Positions 25,262 to 34,540 of a stretch of DNA of 64,000 bases are shown here, piece after piece. The DNA lies in NCBI RefSeq assembly GCF_036378875.1, contig NZ_DASUVO010000049.1, forward strand, positions 1-64,000. The letters run 5' to 3'. The first letter of the stretch is position 1. Each line of letters starts with the position of its first letter. Made by a program: the position numbers and the translations under genes. The DNA is from Actinophytocola sp036378875. GTDB lineage: Bacteria > Actinomycetota > Actinomycetes > Mycobacteriales > Pseudonocardiaceae. The notes beneath the pieces were generated by a model. That model saw only the letters and a program-made list of their open reading frames with translations. It was not told the origin of the DNA and ran no database searches.

Positions 25262-28200
25262 ATGTCTGAGCTGGTTCCGGTGACCGGACGGACCGACCTG
25301 CTGGTCGGCCCGGTCCACGAGCACACCACGGTCGGCGAGGTGGCCAGGGCGGCGGGGGTGCCCGCTCCCCGGGGTCGTCTCGTTCTCGTGGACGGTCAGC
25401 CGGTGCCCGAGTGGACACCGGCCGACCAGGTGCCGTTGATGGCGGGATCGGTGCTGTCAGCGTTCGATCCCGCCGCCGAACCCGGAGCCGTCGGGGAGTC
25501 GCCGGTCGCGGACCTGGTGCAGGTCACCGGGCTCGCGGCGGGCGGCCGGGTTCGCTTGCCGGAGGGGAACTACGACGTCGGGCCCGGGCTGCCCACCGGT
25601 GAGCCCGCCAAGGCGGGGTGGGTGGTCAGGGCCGCGTTCCGGATCACGGTCGGCCCGCAGCGGTGCGTGGTTTCCGGGCAGCTCACGGTGGACGGCCGCC
25701 CGGTGTCCGGCGACCTGCCGGTGCGGGACACCAGCGTGATTCGCGCGGGTGGTGGCCTGTTCCGGGTCGAGTCGTGTGGCCGGGCGCCGCGTCGGGGACG
25801 CACGGGGGCCCGCGTCGCGCTGAGCAGGCCACCCCGTCCGCCGCTGGCGCAGGCGGTCGATGTGCCGGAGTGGCCGGACCGCCCCCGCGAGCCAGGGGGA
25901 GCCACGCACCTGTCGTGGATCCCGATGCTCATCCCGCTTCCGGTCGCGGTGGTCATGGCGATCGTGTTCAGCCCGACCTTCGCGTTCCTCGCGGTGATGA
26001 GCCCACTGGTGCTGCTGGGCCAGTGGCTGGACGGCCGCCGACGCCGGCGCAAGGAACGCCGCGCACACGCCGGGGAGATCACCCAACTCGTCGATGACTA
26101 CCTGGTCACCGCGCAGGCCGCGGCCGAACAGGAGGCGGGCCGGCGCCGGATGGCGCAGCCCGATGTCGCCGAGTGCTGCCGGCGGGCAACCGCCGGCGAC
26201 CCCCGGCTGTGGGAACGCCGGCCGGCGCACGAGGACTTCCTGCACGTCACCGTCGGCTTCGCCGACCTGACCTGGCTGAGCTCGGACGCGGCCACGTTCC
26301 CCGAACTGTCCGAGCGGGCGGCCGAGGAGGTGGTCCTGCACTCGGTCCCGGTGACGGTGCCGCTGGCGCAGCGGTCCGCGCTGGGTGTCGTGGGTGAACG
26401 CGAGCCGGCGCTGGCGGTCGCCCGTGCCGTGCTGGCCGACCTGCTGGCCAACCAGGGGCCTGCCGATCTCGCGCTCGCCGTGGTCACCACGGCGGAGCGG
26501 GCACCCGCGTGGGAGTGGCTCAAGTGGGTGCCGCACCTGCGGGATTCCGCCGTGGCGACCGGCCAGGACGATGTGCCGCGGCTACTGTCCGCATTCGGCT
26601 CGGCAGGCCCGGTGTGGCTGATCGTCATCGACGGCACGGTGCATCTGTCGGGGAAGGGCAACAGCTTGCGGGCAGCGCTGAGCGACCCGGACATCCCCTG
26701 CCGGGGCCTGGTGCTCGCGGACACGATCTCCCAGCTGCCGGCCGCGTGCGACGCGGTGCTCACCGTGGCCACCGGCGACTCACTGAGTCTCGACGACCAC
26801 GGCGCTGGCGTCGTGCTCGACGGTGTATCACCCGTTGGGCTGGCGTACCCGACCGTGACCGAGTTCGCCAGGGGACTGAGTCGCTTCGAGGATCCTGAGA
26901 TGGTGTCCGCCGGCACGAACCTGCCCGGCCGGTTGACGCTTGCCGAACTGCTGGACGCCACGCCCGTCGCGGAGCGTTGGTCGAGGAGTGCGGGGCTGGC
27001 CGCGCCGGTCGGGACGGGCGAGTCCGGCCCACTCCGGCTCGACCTCGTGGCCGACGGCCCCCACGCCCTGGTCGCCGGCACCACCGGGTCCGGCAAGAGC
27101 GAGTTGCTGCGCACCTGGGTCACCGCCATGGCCTGCCACGTCCGTCCCGAGCTGCTGGCCTTCGTGCTGGTCGACTTCAAGGGCGGCGGCGGGCTGGACG
27201 TGTGCCGGCCGCTGCCGCACGTGTCGGCCGTCGTCACCGACCTCGACGAGCACCTCGCCGCACGGGCACTCACCTGCCTGCGCGCGGAACTACGGCGGCG
27301 TGAACGGATGCTGCGCACCGCGGAGGTCTCCGACATCGACGCCTACCAGGCGGGGAACCCGGCCGAGCCGATGCCCCGGCTGGTGGTCGTGGTCGACGAG
27401 TTCGCCACGCTGGTCGCCGAACTGCCCGGCTTCGTCGGCTCACTGGTCGACATCGCGCAACGCGGACGCAGCCTCGGCATCCACCTCGTGTTGGCCACAC
27501 AACGCCCGACCGGGGTACTGGACGCGAAGATCCGCGCGAACATGAACCTGCGGATCGCGTTGCGGGTGCAGGACGCCCACGACTCGATGGACGTGCTCGG
27601 CGTTCCCGCCGCAGCCGAACTGCGCCGGGACCAGGTCGGCCGCGCCTACGCGCGGCTCGGCGCGAGTGAGATCGTGCCGTTCCAGACCGCGCTGGTCTCC
27701 GCCCACACCGCGACGGGCGACGTCGCACCGCTGTCGGCCGTGCCGTTCCGCCTGCTGCCCTGGGAGGGCGCCGCCCCGGCCGAAGCCGCCGGCCCCACCG
27801 ATCTGGATCGCCTGGTCATCGCCACCGCCGACGCGGTCGCGCGGACCCGCGCCCGCATCCCCCAACCACCATGGCCCGAGCCGCTACCACCCACCGTCCC
27901 CGCCGAGGCCCTGGCCGGGGTCGGCCGCCAGCACGCGCTGCCCCTCGGCGTGGCCGATCTGCCCGACGAGCAGCGGCAGGACACCTACTGGTGGGACACC
28001 CGAGGCAACCTGCTGGTGTACGGGGTCAACTCCGGGTGCACGACCGCCGCGCTCGCCACGGCTGGTCTCATGCTCGCCACCCGGCACAACGCCAACCAGG
28101 TCCACCTGTACGTGCTCGACTTCCAGTCCGGCGACCTCGCGGCACTGGCCGCGCTGCCGCACGTCGGCGGCTATGTCGCGGCCGGCGACGACGAGCGGGT

Positions 28201-29308
28201 CGTCCGCCTGTTCGATCTCCTCGACGAGGAACTGGCCAACCGTCGTGCCACCGGCGGCCGGCAGGCCGGCCAGCCGTTGCTCGTCGTCCTGGTCAACAAC
28301 GTCGAGGGTCTCGCCGAGACCGGTGACCGCACCGATCTCGTGGTCCGCCTGACCCGCGTGGTGCGCGACGGGCCGCCGCTTGGCGTGCTCGTCGTGGCCA
28401 CCGGCGCGCACGAACGCGCCATCCCCATGAAGATCGCCAGCCACGTCGAGCAGCGCCTGGTGCTTCGCCTGGCCGACCCGGCCGGCTACACCACGTTCGG
28501 GCTGCGGCCGGCGGACGTGCCCGCGATGGGACCGAGTCGTGCGGTCGAGGCTGGTACCGGACTCGAGGTGCAACTGGCCCGGTACACCGATATCGCCGCC
28601 ACCGCGCGCGATCTCGCCGCCGCGACCCCGCCACCCACGGCCAAGCCGCGCCCGGTCCGCACCCTGCCCACCGAACTCGACCTGACCGATCTTCCCGCCA
28701 CCGGCCGCTGCACACCCGACGGCTGGGAGCTGGTCATCGGCATGTCCGCCGAAACTCTCGCCCCCGCCGTGCTCACCCTGGCCGCCGGCGAGCACGCCAT
28801 CATCACCGGCGCCAACGGCTCAGGAAAGAGCACCGTGCTCTGTACCCTCGCGGCCGCCCTGCGCCGGCTGAACCCGGACGCGACGGTGCTCGCCGTGACA
28901 CCACGCCGATCCCCACTCACCGCCGTGGCCGACCGCGTGGTGCGCTCCGCCGCCGAACTGTCCGATGTAGACGGTCCGGTCCTCGTGCTGGTGGACGACG
29001 CCGACACCGTGCCGGAAGAACTCGCCGGCGCTCTCAAACAACTGGCCACCGAACGCCGCGACGACCGCCACATCGTGGCCGCCGGCCGCTCGGAACTGTT
29101 CCGCGCCTTCCAGTCCTGGCCACAGGAACTGCGCTCGTCACGGACCGGTCTCGCGCTACGTCCCGGCCCCCAGGACGGCGACGCCTTCCGCGCCACGCTT
29201 CCGTTGCGCGGACAGGAACGTTTCCCCGCCGGCCGCGCCTGTCTCATCAACGCCGGCTTCAGCGACCTCGTCCAGGTCGCCCGCCCGCCGGCACCGGTAT
29301 CCGCCTGA
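25262..29308 (+). CDS. eccC: EccC/EssC-like type VII secretion FtsK/SpoIIIE ATPase
   Basis: The 1348-residue protein has an FHA-like N-terminal region and a pair of transmembrane helices (about residues 220-262). Three tandem FtsK/SpoIIIE ATPase domains follow. Domain 1 has an intact Walker A (GTTGSGKSE, about 604-612) and Walker B (LVVVVDEFATL). Domain 2 has a degenerate P-loop (GVNSGCTTA, near 920, no lysine) and a Walker B lacking its acidic pair (VVLVNNVEG). Domain 3 has an intact P-loop (GANGSGKST, near 1183) and VLVLVDDADTV. It would be the membrane motor exporting the adjacent WXG100 protein. EccB, EccD, EccE and mycosin genes are not in the window. Confidence 0.92.
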   Translation: MSELVPVTGRTDLLVGPVHEHTTVGEVARAAGVPAPRGRLVLVDGQPVPEWTPADQVPLMAGSVLSAFDPAAEPGAVGESPVADLVQVTGLAAGGRVRLPEGNYDVGPGLPTGEPAKAGWVVRAAFRITVGPQRCVVSGQLTVDGRPVSGDLPVRDTSVIRAGGGLFRVESCGRAPRRGRTGARVALSRPPRPPLAQAVDVPEWPDRPREPGGATHLSWIPMLIPLPVAVVMAIVFSPTFAFLAVMSPLVLLGQWLDGRRRRRKERRAHAGEITQLVDDYLVTAQAAAEQEAGRRRMAQPDVAECCRRATAGDPRLWERRPAHEDFLHVTVGFADLTWLSSDAATFPELSERAAEEVVLHSVPVTVPLAQRSALGVVGEREPALAVARAVLADLLANQGPADLALAVVTTAERAPAWEWLKWVPHLRDSAVATGQDDVPRLLSAFGSAGPVWLIVIDGTVHLSGKGNSLRAALSDPDIPCRGLVLADTISQLPAACDAVLTVATGDSLSLDDHGAGVVLDGVSPVGLAYPTVTEFARGLSRFEDPEMVSAGTNLPGRLTLAELLDATPVAERWSRSAGLAAPVGTGESGPLRLDLVADGPHALVAGTTGSGKSELLRTWVTAMACHVRPELLAFVLVDFKGGGGLDVCRPLPHVSAVVTDLDEHLAARALTCLRAELRRRERMLRTAEVSDIDAYQAGNPAEPMPRLVVVVDEFATLVAELPGFVGSLVDIAQRGRSLGIHLVLATQRPTGVLDAKIRANMNLRIALRVQDAHDSMDVLGVPAAAELRRDQVGRAYARLGASEIVPFQTALVSAHTATGDVAPLSAVPFRLLPWEGAAPAEAAGPTDLDRLVIATADAVARTRARIPQPPWPEPLPPTVPAEALAGVGRQHALPLGVADLPDEQRQDTYWWDTRGNLLVYGVNSGCTTAALATAGLMLATRHNANQVHLYVLDFQSGDLAALAALPHVGGYVAAGDDERVVRLFDLLDEELANRRATGGRQAGQPLLVVLVNNVEGLAETGDRTDLVVRLTRVVRDGPPLGVLVVATGAHERAIPMKIASHVEQRLVLRLADPAGYTTFGLRPADVPAMGPSRAVEAGTGLEVQLARYTDIAATARDLAAATPPPTAKPRPVRTLPTELDLTDLPATGRCTPDGWELVIGMSAETLAPAVLTLAAGEHAIITGANGSGKSTVLCTLAAALRRLNPDATVLAVTPRRSPLTAVADRVVRSAAELSDVDGPVLVLVDDADTVPEELAGALKQLATERRDDRHIVAAGRSELFRAFQSWPQELRSSRTGLALRPGPQDGDAFRATLPLRGQERFPAGRACLINAGFSDLVQVARPPAPVSA

Positions 29309-29351
29309 CGCGACCGGCGGCGGGGCGATCACAGGGAGGCCGGCCCGGAGG

Positions 29352-29849
29352 TCAGGGCTGTCGCGGCTCTGGCCGCACGGAGGCGACGAACTGCTGGAAG
29401 TCGCCGATGACGTCGTCGAGCTGCTCGGTGGTGGCGGTCATGGCGAGTTGCAGCACGGCACGGCGACTTCGGTCGTGCACGTCGGTCATGGACAGGTACA
29501 CCTGGCACTGCACCAGATCCCGGACGGTGTCGCCGCTGTCGTGCCGCATCAGCACGACCTGGGTGAGGCCGGGCGCGTCGAGGGAGTCGATCTCGGTCCG
29601 GTCGGCCACAGTCACGTCCTGTGCCGCCTGCCCGAGCCGGCCGACCGACTCGTCGGCCAACTCGGCCAGGGCAGCCTGGTCGGCCCGGTACTCGCCGCTG
29701 ATCGTGATGTTGGGGGTGAAGCCGGCCTGCCTGGTGTCCGGGTGCACCGCGACGAACGCCGCGCCCGGGGCACCGGCCTCGTCCGGGGGCGCCGCGTGCC
29801 AGCCGTCCGGCAGTTCGAACTCGATGGGCACCGGCAACACGGTTGCCAT
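29352..29849 (-). CDS. Hypothetical protein, LpqN/DUF1795-like (tentative)
   Basis: The 165-residue protein begins VPIEFELPDGWHAAPPDE and has TPNITISGEYRADQAALAEL and a VYLSMTDVHDRSRRAVLQLA region. This is an alpha/beta single domain like those of small LpqN/DUF1795-type proteins found near type VII loci. It has no signal peptide, so it is cytoplasmic unless exported otherwise. I chose the ATG at 29849 because GGAG lies nine bases before it; the ATG at 29864, touching the upstream stop, is an alternative. It is the last gene of the leftward three-gene set. Confidence 0.7.
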   Translation of the reverse strand: MATVLPVPIEFELPDGWHAAPPDEAGAPGAAFVAVHPDTRQAGFTPNITISGEYRADQAALAELADESVGRLGQAAQDVTVADRTEIDSLDAPGLTQVVLMRHDSGDTVRDLVQCQVYLSMTDVHDRSRRAVLQLAMTATTEQLDDVIGDFQQFVASVRPEPRQP

Positions 29850-29864
29850 GTCGCGTAACTCCAT

Positions 29865-32800
29865 TCAGTTGTCGAACGGGGTGTAGAGGTAGCTGGTGAT
29901 CGCGGTACCGATCGCGTCCGCCGCCTCGTTCGCGGTGTCACTCACCTCGTCCGGGTCGATTGTGATCATAAAACCGCCCTTGCCGCCGACACCCATCCCC
30001 CCGCCAACGCTGGAGCCGAAGTGCCACCTGCCGTCCTCGCCTTTGCCGGCGCTGAACATGCCTTCGGCGCCAGCGCCGGCCCACGCCTCGCCCGTGACGG
30101 CGACACCGATACCGCCGATATCCGCTTCAAGGGTGCCACCGAACCTGAGACCGAGGAGATATTCGGCCTTGGCTTCAACGCCGTTCCCGTTGAGCGTCAT
30201 CCCACCTTCCGCGAAGGCGCCCGCCGCTATCTCGGTCTCGAGTTTTGCCTCGGCCATCCCGAAGTCGGCCGTGTGCTCAGTTTTCCTCTCCACGCCCAAA
30301 GCCAGCTTGCTGCCGAACATCAACCCGTTCTGGTCGAGCTCGAACGTGTTCTCGTTCCTCAAGCCGATCCTGTTGTCCACCGTCCCGTTCACGGGATTAC
30401 CGAAGATGCCGAACTCTTGCTGTTCGTTCGAGTGGAGGAGGTTGAAATGGTACTCGTCGAGGACCACGGTCACCTTCGGGTTGTTCTCCGCGGGCTTGCC
30501 GGATGGTGTGTCACCCCATGCCCACCCGCCGGGTGAGACCTCGATTTCCCCCTTTTCCTCCCGCTCTCCCTCCAGGTACGCAACGTCCCACCCGTCCTGG
30601 GCGGCCCCGTTCCCGACGGCGACCGGCGGCACTTGCTGTGGCGGTGGCGGCGGCAGGATCGGGTCACTCCCGGGCATGGCGCCCGGACCGGCCTGCGGTG
30701 GCGAGGGGTTCACCACTACCGCCGGCGGTTCCAGGTCGGGCGGCGACGGCAGGATCGGGTCGTCAACCGCACCTGGTGGCCGCGGTGGAGACGGCTGGAC
30801 GATCGGGACCAGCGGACGCGGCGGGGACGGCGGGATGTTCGGGACTGGCGGGCGCGGCGGAGACGGCGGGATGATCGGAACTGGTCGGGGCTGGAGTTCC
30901 ACGCCCGGAACGGGCGCCGGCCGCTCGGTCTCGGTGACCGGTGCCAGCTGGGCGCGGAACTCCTGTGTCTGCTGGGCGGTCTCGATCGTCCTCAGCTCGG
31001 TGACCAGCCCGGTGAGCTCGTACCGGAGATAGTCGCGCTCACGGGTGAGCTCGCGGCGTTCCTCGGAGTCGACGGGCCGATCGAGGCGGGCTTCGATGTC
31101 GGCGAGCCGTTCGCCGCGCGTGTTCGCCGTCGCCGCCAGGGCGTCCTTTTCCCTGTCGAGCTCGACGGCCGGCAGCTCGGCCAGCTCGTCGATTCTCGCG
31201 ATGGTTTCGGGTTCGTCGCGTGCGAAGTCGTTGAGGTTCTCGACGGTACGGGTGACGAAGCCGGTGGCCGCGGAGGCCAGGCCGACGATTTCCTGGCGCA
31301 GCGCGCTGGCGATGAGGACCGGATCCTCGTCGCGAACTCCTCTGGCGGCTCTGGCGAACCGTTCGACCCGGCTCAGAGTGTCCGTGACCATGGAACCCTC
31401 GCCGGCGGCACCGAGCATCGTGCCAACCTGTCCGACGGCGCTCGCGGTGTGCTCCACCGCCCGCAGGAGGTCGCCTTCGTCGATGGCGTCGACGACGCCG
31501 ACGGTCGCGATACCGGCACCGATCGCCCGTGACGTGTTCTGGAAGCCGGTGACGCCAAGGTCGCCGGCGACCGCGCCCGCGACCGCGGTGACCGCGCCCA
31601 TGGTGTCGCCGGCGTCGATCGCCCGTGCGGCGATGGCGGCGCCCTGCACGGCGTAGGCGGCCCGGGCGGCGTTCACGGCGCCGCCGGCGGACGCGACGCT
31701 GGCGACGGCCCCGGCCGCGGAGATGAGCGCGCCGGTCCAGTCGTCGTTGGCCGCCGCCTGTATGGCCTGCATGGCACCGCCGATCACCGCGGCCGGTGGG
31801 AAGAACACACCGACCACGCCGAGGCCGGCCAAGACGTAGCCAAAGCCAGCGGACGGTCGGTGCTCCATCTGGACCTGCACGCCCCTGCCCAGGCTGTCGT
31901 TGGTCAGGTGCAGCCGGTACGCGTCGGTGAGTTTGATCTTTTCGTAGCCGGGGACGCCGAGATACTTCACGACCTTGTTCAGCCGGTCCGCATCGCCCAT
32001 GAAGTCGTCCAGTTCCTTGGGCAGGTCGGGGTGGAACTCGGCGAACGCCTTGTGCTGCTCGGATTTGGTCATCATGGCGGGACCGGCCAGTGCGTGGCTC
32101 CGCCAGGACAGCAGGACGCTGAGCATCCGCTCGCGCTGCTCGGCCAGACTGCCCGCCTGGTGCACCCAGCTGTACGCGGCGGTGCGCCGCCTGGCCCCGG
32201 ACGGCTCGTAGTCGGCGATGTGGCCAACCTCCGCCATCACGGCCCGGTCGAACGCGGCCCGGCTCATCTTCGTCGGCGGCCCCTGCATCACCTCGGGGGT
32301 GAGGAACTGCTCCCGCAGCGGGCCGAAGGCCGTGTCGGCGCGTTTCGCGGCGTTGGCGATGGCCCCGTCGGTGATCGCACCTCGGGCGGCGCCGTAGCGG
32401 ATCTGGGCGGTGATCGCGGTGGAGGAGAAGACCGGCCGTTCCGTGCCCTCCACCACCGTGTTCGCCAGGAGCGTCGTGCCACGCAGGTAGGTCATCGCCT
32501 TCTTCGCCAGCAAGGCCAAAGCTTCCCGTGACTCGTCGCGCAGGTCCTTCGCCGTCAGCTTGCTCCCATAGTCGTCATCTCGTCTGTATCCATAGCGCAT
32601 GGCGAGCTTGACGAACTCGAGCACCGCGACAGGCCGCAACGGCACCTCGGCACGGCCGGCCAGTGCGGCGGGCAACCAGTCGAGGTCGGTGGTGTCTTCG
32701 GAGTCGTAGTCCTCCGGGAGCAGATCCGCGATGTCGGGCAGCAGGCCGTACTCGAAGAACCGGCGATCCGCCTCGACCCGCTCTGCCAGCAACTCGACGC

Positions 32801-33416
32801 CGGCGCCGAAACTGAAGATGAACTCATGGCGGTCGCCTTCCTCCTCCCTGACCATCAACTCCTCCTTGCCGACGTTCAGCATCCCGAGCAGCAGGAGCAG
32901 GTCCTCCTTCTCCTGCTCCCCCCGTTCCCCGCGACCACGTTCCCCCTTCAGAACGGGCAGCAGCCAGGTGTCCAGTCGCGCCAACGCCGCTCTGACCTTC
33001 GGGTCGGTGGTGGGAATGCCGATGATCAGGTCGGTGATCGAGGTGGGCTCCGGCAACCGGTACACCAGGCTGAAGTTCGCCAGTGCGGCGTCGATGTCGG
33101 TGAGTTCCTCGCCCACCGTCGCGGCGGCGGGGCCGAGCGCGAGCGCCCACAGGCCGCGTGCCATGGCGGCCTCCGTGCCCGGATCGAGCCGGTGACGCGA
33201 CACCACCCCGGCACTGGTCGCGATCACGTCGCTCGCGATGGTCAGCTCCCCCACGATCTCCATCAGTTGAACGGGGACCGGGCTGGACAGCCCGGCCAGC
33301 GCCAACGCCTGCCGCGTGATCGCGGCCTGCTCGTCGGCACCGGCCGCCGCCGTGCGCATCTCGGTGGCCAGTTCGGTGGCCAGCTGTGGATCCAGTCCCA
33401 TGAAAGGCATTGCCAC
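29865..33416 (-). CDS. 1183-residue multidomain protein, probable T7SS-associated
   Basis: No family was recognised as a whole. Visible parts, in order: a helical N-terminal domain (1-135), reminiscent of WXG/LXG modules; a charged segment with EREEEGDRHE; and a hydrophobic Ala/Gly-rich stretch (about 518-642) like pore or pre-toxin regions. Then come a coiled coil (about 749-820), a Pro-rich linker with three 12-residue repeats (about 845-880) and a Gly-rich beta-repeat C-terminus (about 1048-1155, GIGVAVTGEAWAGAGAEG). No signal peptide and no known toxin catalytic motif. The layout resembles large polymorphic secreted proteins. It lies 16 bp after a small helical gene and converges on the EccC gene, so a secreted effector or structural protein is the leading guess. 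Confidence 0.75.
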   Translation of the reverse strand: MAMPFMGLDPQLATELATEMRTAAAGADEQAAITRQALALAGLSSPVPVQLMEIVGELTIASDVIATSAGVVSRHRLDPGTEAAMARGLWALALGPAAATVGEELTDIDAALANFSLVYRLPEPTSITDLIIGIPTTDPKVRAALARLDTWLLPVLKGERGRGERGEQEKEDLLLLLGMLNVGKEELMVREEEGDRHEFIFSFGAGVELLAERVEADRRFFEYGLLPDIADLLPEDYDSEDTTDLDWLPAALAGRAEVPLRPVAVLEFVKLAMRYGYRRDDDYGSKLTAKDLRDESREALALLAKKAMTYLRGTTLLANTVVEGTERPVFSSTAITAQIRYGAARGAITDGAIANAAKRADTAFGPLREQFLTPEVMQGPPTKMSRAAFDRAVMAEVGHIADYEPSGARRRTAAYSWVHQAGSLAEQRERMLSVLLSWRSHALAGPAMMTKSEQHKAFAEFHPDLPKELDDFMGDADRLNKVVKYLGVPGYEKIKLTDAYRLHLTNDSLGRGVQVQMEHRPSAGFGYVLAGLGVVGVFFPPAAVIGGAMQAIQAAANDDWTGALISAAGAVASVASAGGAVNAARAAYAVQGAAIAARAIDAGDTMGAVTAVAGAVAGDLGVTGFQNTSRAIGAGIATVGVVDAIDEGDLLRAVEHTASAVGQVGTMLGAAGEGSMVTDTLSRVERFARAARGVRDEDPVLIASALRQEIVGLASAATGFVTRTVENLNDFARDEPETIARIDELAELPAVELDREKDALAATANTRGERLADIEARLDRPVDSEERRELTRERDYLRYELTGLVTELRTIETAQQTQEFRAQLAPVTETERPAPVPGVELQPRPVPIIPPSPPRPPVPNIPPSPPRPLVPIVQPSPPRPPGAVDDPILPSPPDLEPPAVVVNPSPPQAGPGAMPGSDPILPPPPPQQVPPVAVGNGAAQDGWDVAYLEGEREEKGEIEVSPGGWAWGDTPSGKPAENNPKVTVVLDEYHFNLLHSNEQQEFGIFGNPVNGTVDNRIGLRNENTFELDQNGLMFGSKLALGVERKTEHTADFGMAEAKLETEIAAGAFAEGGMTLNGNGVEAKAEYLLGLRFGGTLEADIGGIGVAVTGEAWAGAGAEGMFSAGKGEDGRWHFGSSVGGGMGVGGKGGFMITIDPDEVSDTANEAADAIGTAITSYLYTPFDN
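30777..30884 (-). repeat. Three 36-bp tandem repeats encoding a Pro-rich linker
   Basis: Units at 30777-30812, 30813-30848 and 30849-30884 encode the 12-residue repeats LVPIVQPSPPRP, PVPNIPPSPPRP and PVPIIPPSPPRP inside the 1183-residue protein. The unit length keeps the frame, so copy number can change without breaking the gene. Confidence 0.85.
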
Positions 33417-33432
33417 GTCTCCTCAGGCGAGG

Positions 33433-33849
33433 TCAGAACTCGACCCATGCGGGCGGCGCCGGTGGGGCGCCAGGGGCGGTCGGTGGTTGTCCTGGCACCG
33501 GGAACGTGGCCGGATCGGCCGCGTGGCGGTCCTGCCGTTCCTGGAACAGCCGCTGGTTCTCCTGATAGGTGGTCTGCGCGGCCTGGTAGCCGGCGAAGGC
33601 GGCTTCCGCCTGGCGGCACACCTCGGCCCGCTGCCGGCACACCGCCGCCAGCTGACGCAACGCCGCGGCGGCTCGCCCGCAGACCTGCTCGGACCGTGAG
33701 ACCACCAGTTCGGCCGCCTCGGCGAGGGTGCCGCCGACGATGGCCTGTGGGCCCAGCGAACCCCTGACGGGCGGCAGCAACGCCGCCACCTCTTCCGCGG
33801 CCGTGTCCAGTTGGACGGCGGCCGCGTCGAACTCCTCCGCGAACGGCAT
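33433..33849 (-). CDS. Small helical protein, ESX-like (tentative)
   Basis: The 138-residue protein has two long Ala/Gln/Glu-rich helices (about 8-50 and 55-112, ending YQENQRLFQERQDRH) and a Pro-rich C-terminal tail (PPTAPGAPPAPP). There is no W-x-G turn, but size and composition match EspC/DUF2580-type helical partners of type VII systems. It is 16 bp upstream of the giant gene and has GGAGGAG before its ATG. It could pair with the helical N-terminal domain of that protein as a chaperone or co-substrate. Confidence 0.7.
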   Translation of the reverse strand: MPFAEEFDAAAVQLDTAAEEVAALLPPVRGSLGPQAIVGGTLAEAAELVVSRSEQVCGRAAAALRQLAAVCRQRAEVCRQAEAAFAGYQAAQTTYQENQRLFQERQDRHAADPATFPVPGQPPTAPGAPPAPPAWVEF

Positions 33850-33948
33850 GGCTCCTCCTTTCCCCGCCCTCTATTCCGGCGCACGGGCGATTCCGGTTCG
33901 CCAAATCGCCACTACCATCGGTGAAATCCATGGGGACGGGGAGTACAC

Positions 33949-34521
33949 GTGGACGACCTGGAGATGGCTCGTTCGTTCGCCGCTGATGGGGAGAAAGCGT
34001 TCAACGCGTTACACGCGGCGTTTCGCGGGCCCGTGTTCGGCATCGCACTGCACGTGCTCGCCGACCCCGGCCTCGCGGAGGAGGCCACGCAGATGGCGTT
34101 CCTCGGTCTCTGGCGCAGCCGGGACCGGTACGACCCGGAACGCAGCCTGCCTGCGTGGATATTCGGCATCACCCGCAAGGCCGCGATCGACATCTACCGG
34201 AGAGAACGCCGCAGACCTCCCACGGCCGAGCAGGTACTGGAGCCGGCTGTGGACGGGCATTCCATCGAGCGGCTGTGGGAAGCTTGGGAAGTGCGGCGGG
34301 CGGTCGAGCGTCTGCCGGAGGAGGAGGCGGTGGTCGCCAGGCTCGCGCATTATTACCAGATGACCCATAGCGAGATCGCCGAGCACCTCGGAATCCCTGT
34401 CGGCACAGTGAAGTCGCGGTCCTATCGCGCGCACCGCCGGCTCGCCGAGGCGCTCCAGCACCTGTTCGACACAGCTGATGTGACCAATCAGCCAGAACCG
34501 GGCAGCATGCCTGCTACGTAG
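33949..34521 (+). CDS. ECF-type RNA polymerase sigma factor
   Basis: The 190-residue protein has region 2 (ATQMAFLGLWRSRDRYDPER, then SLPAWIFGITRKAAIDIYRR) at about residues 45-85. Region 4 (LAHYYQMTHSEIAEHLGIPV, then GTVKSRSYRAHRRL) is at about 135-168. It would direct transcription of a small regulon. The GTG start follows GGGGAG. An RskA-like protein gene lies 19 bp downstream, forming a typical sigma/anti-sigma pair. It is divergent from the leftward T7SS-associated set with 99 bp between. Confidence 0.9.
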   Translation: MDDLEMARSFAADGEKAFNALHAAFRGPVFGIALHVLADPGLAEEATQMAFLGLWRSRDRYDPERSLPAWIFGITRKAAIDIYRRERRRPPTAEQVLEPAVDGHSIERLWEAWEVRRAVERLPEEEAVVARLAHYYQMTHSEIAEHLGIPVGTVKSRSYRAHRRLAEALQHLFDTADVTNQPEPGSMPAT

Positions 34522-34540
34522 TTGCTAGCGGAGGCAACGC

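Noticed and set aside
24012..25418. 468-codon minus-strand frame reading from 25418
   Set aside because: Only the part from 24632 downward is gene-like; the upstream portion is antisense to the WXG100 and EccC genes.
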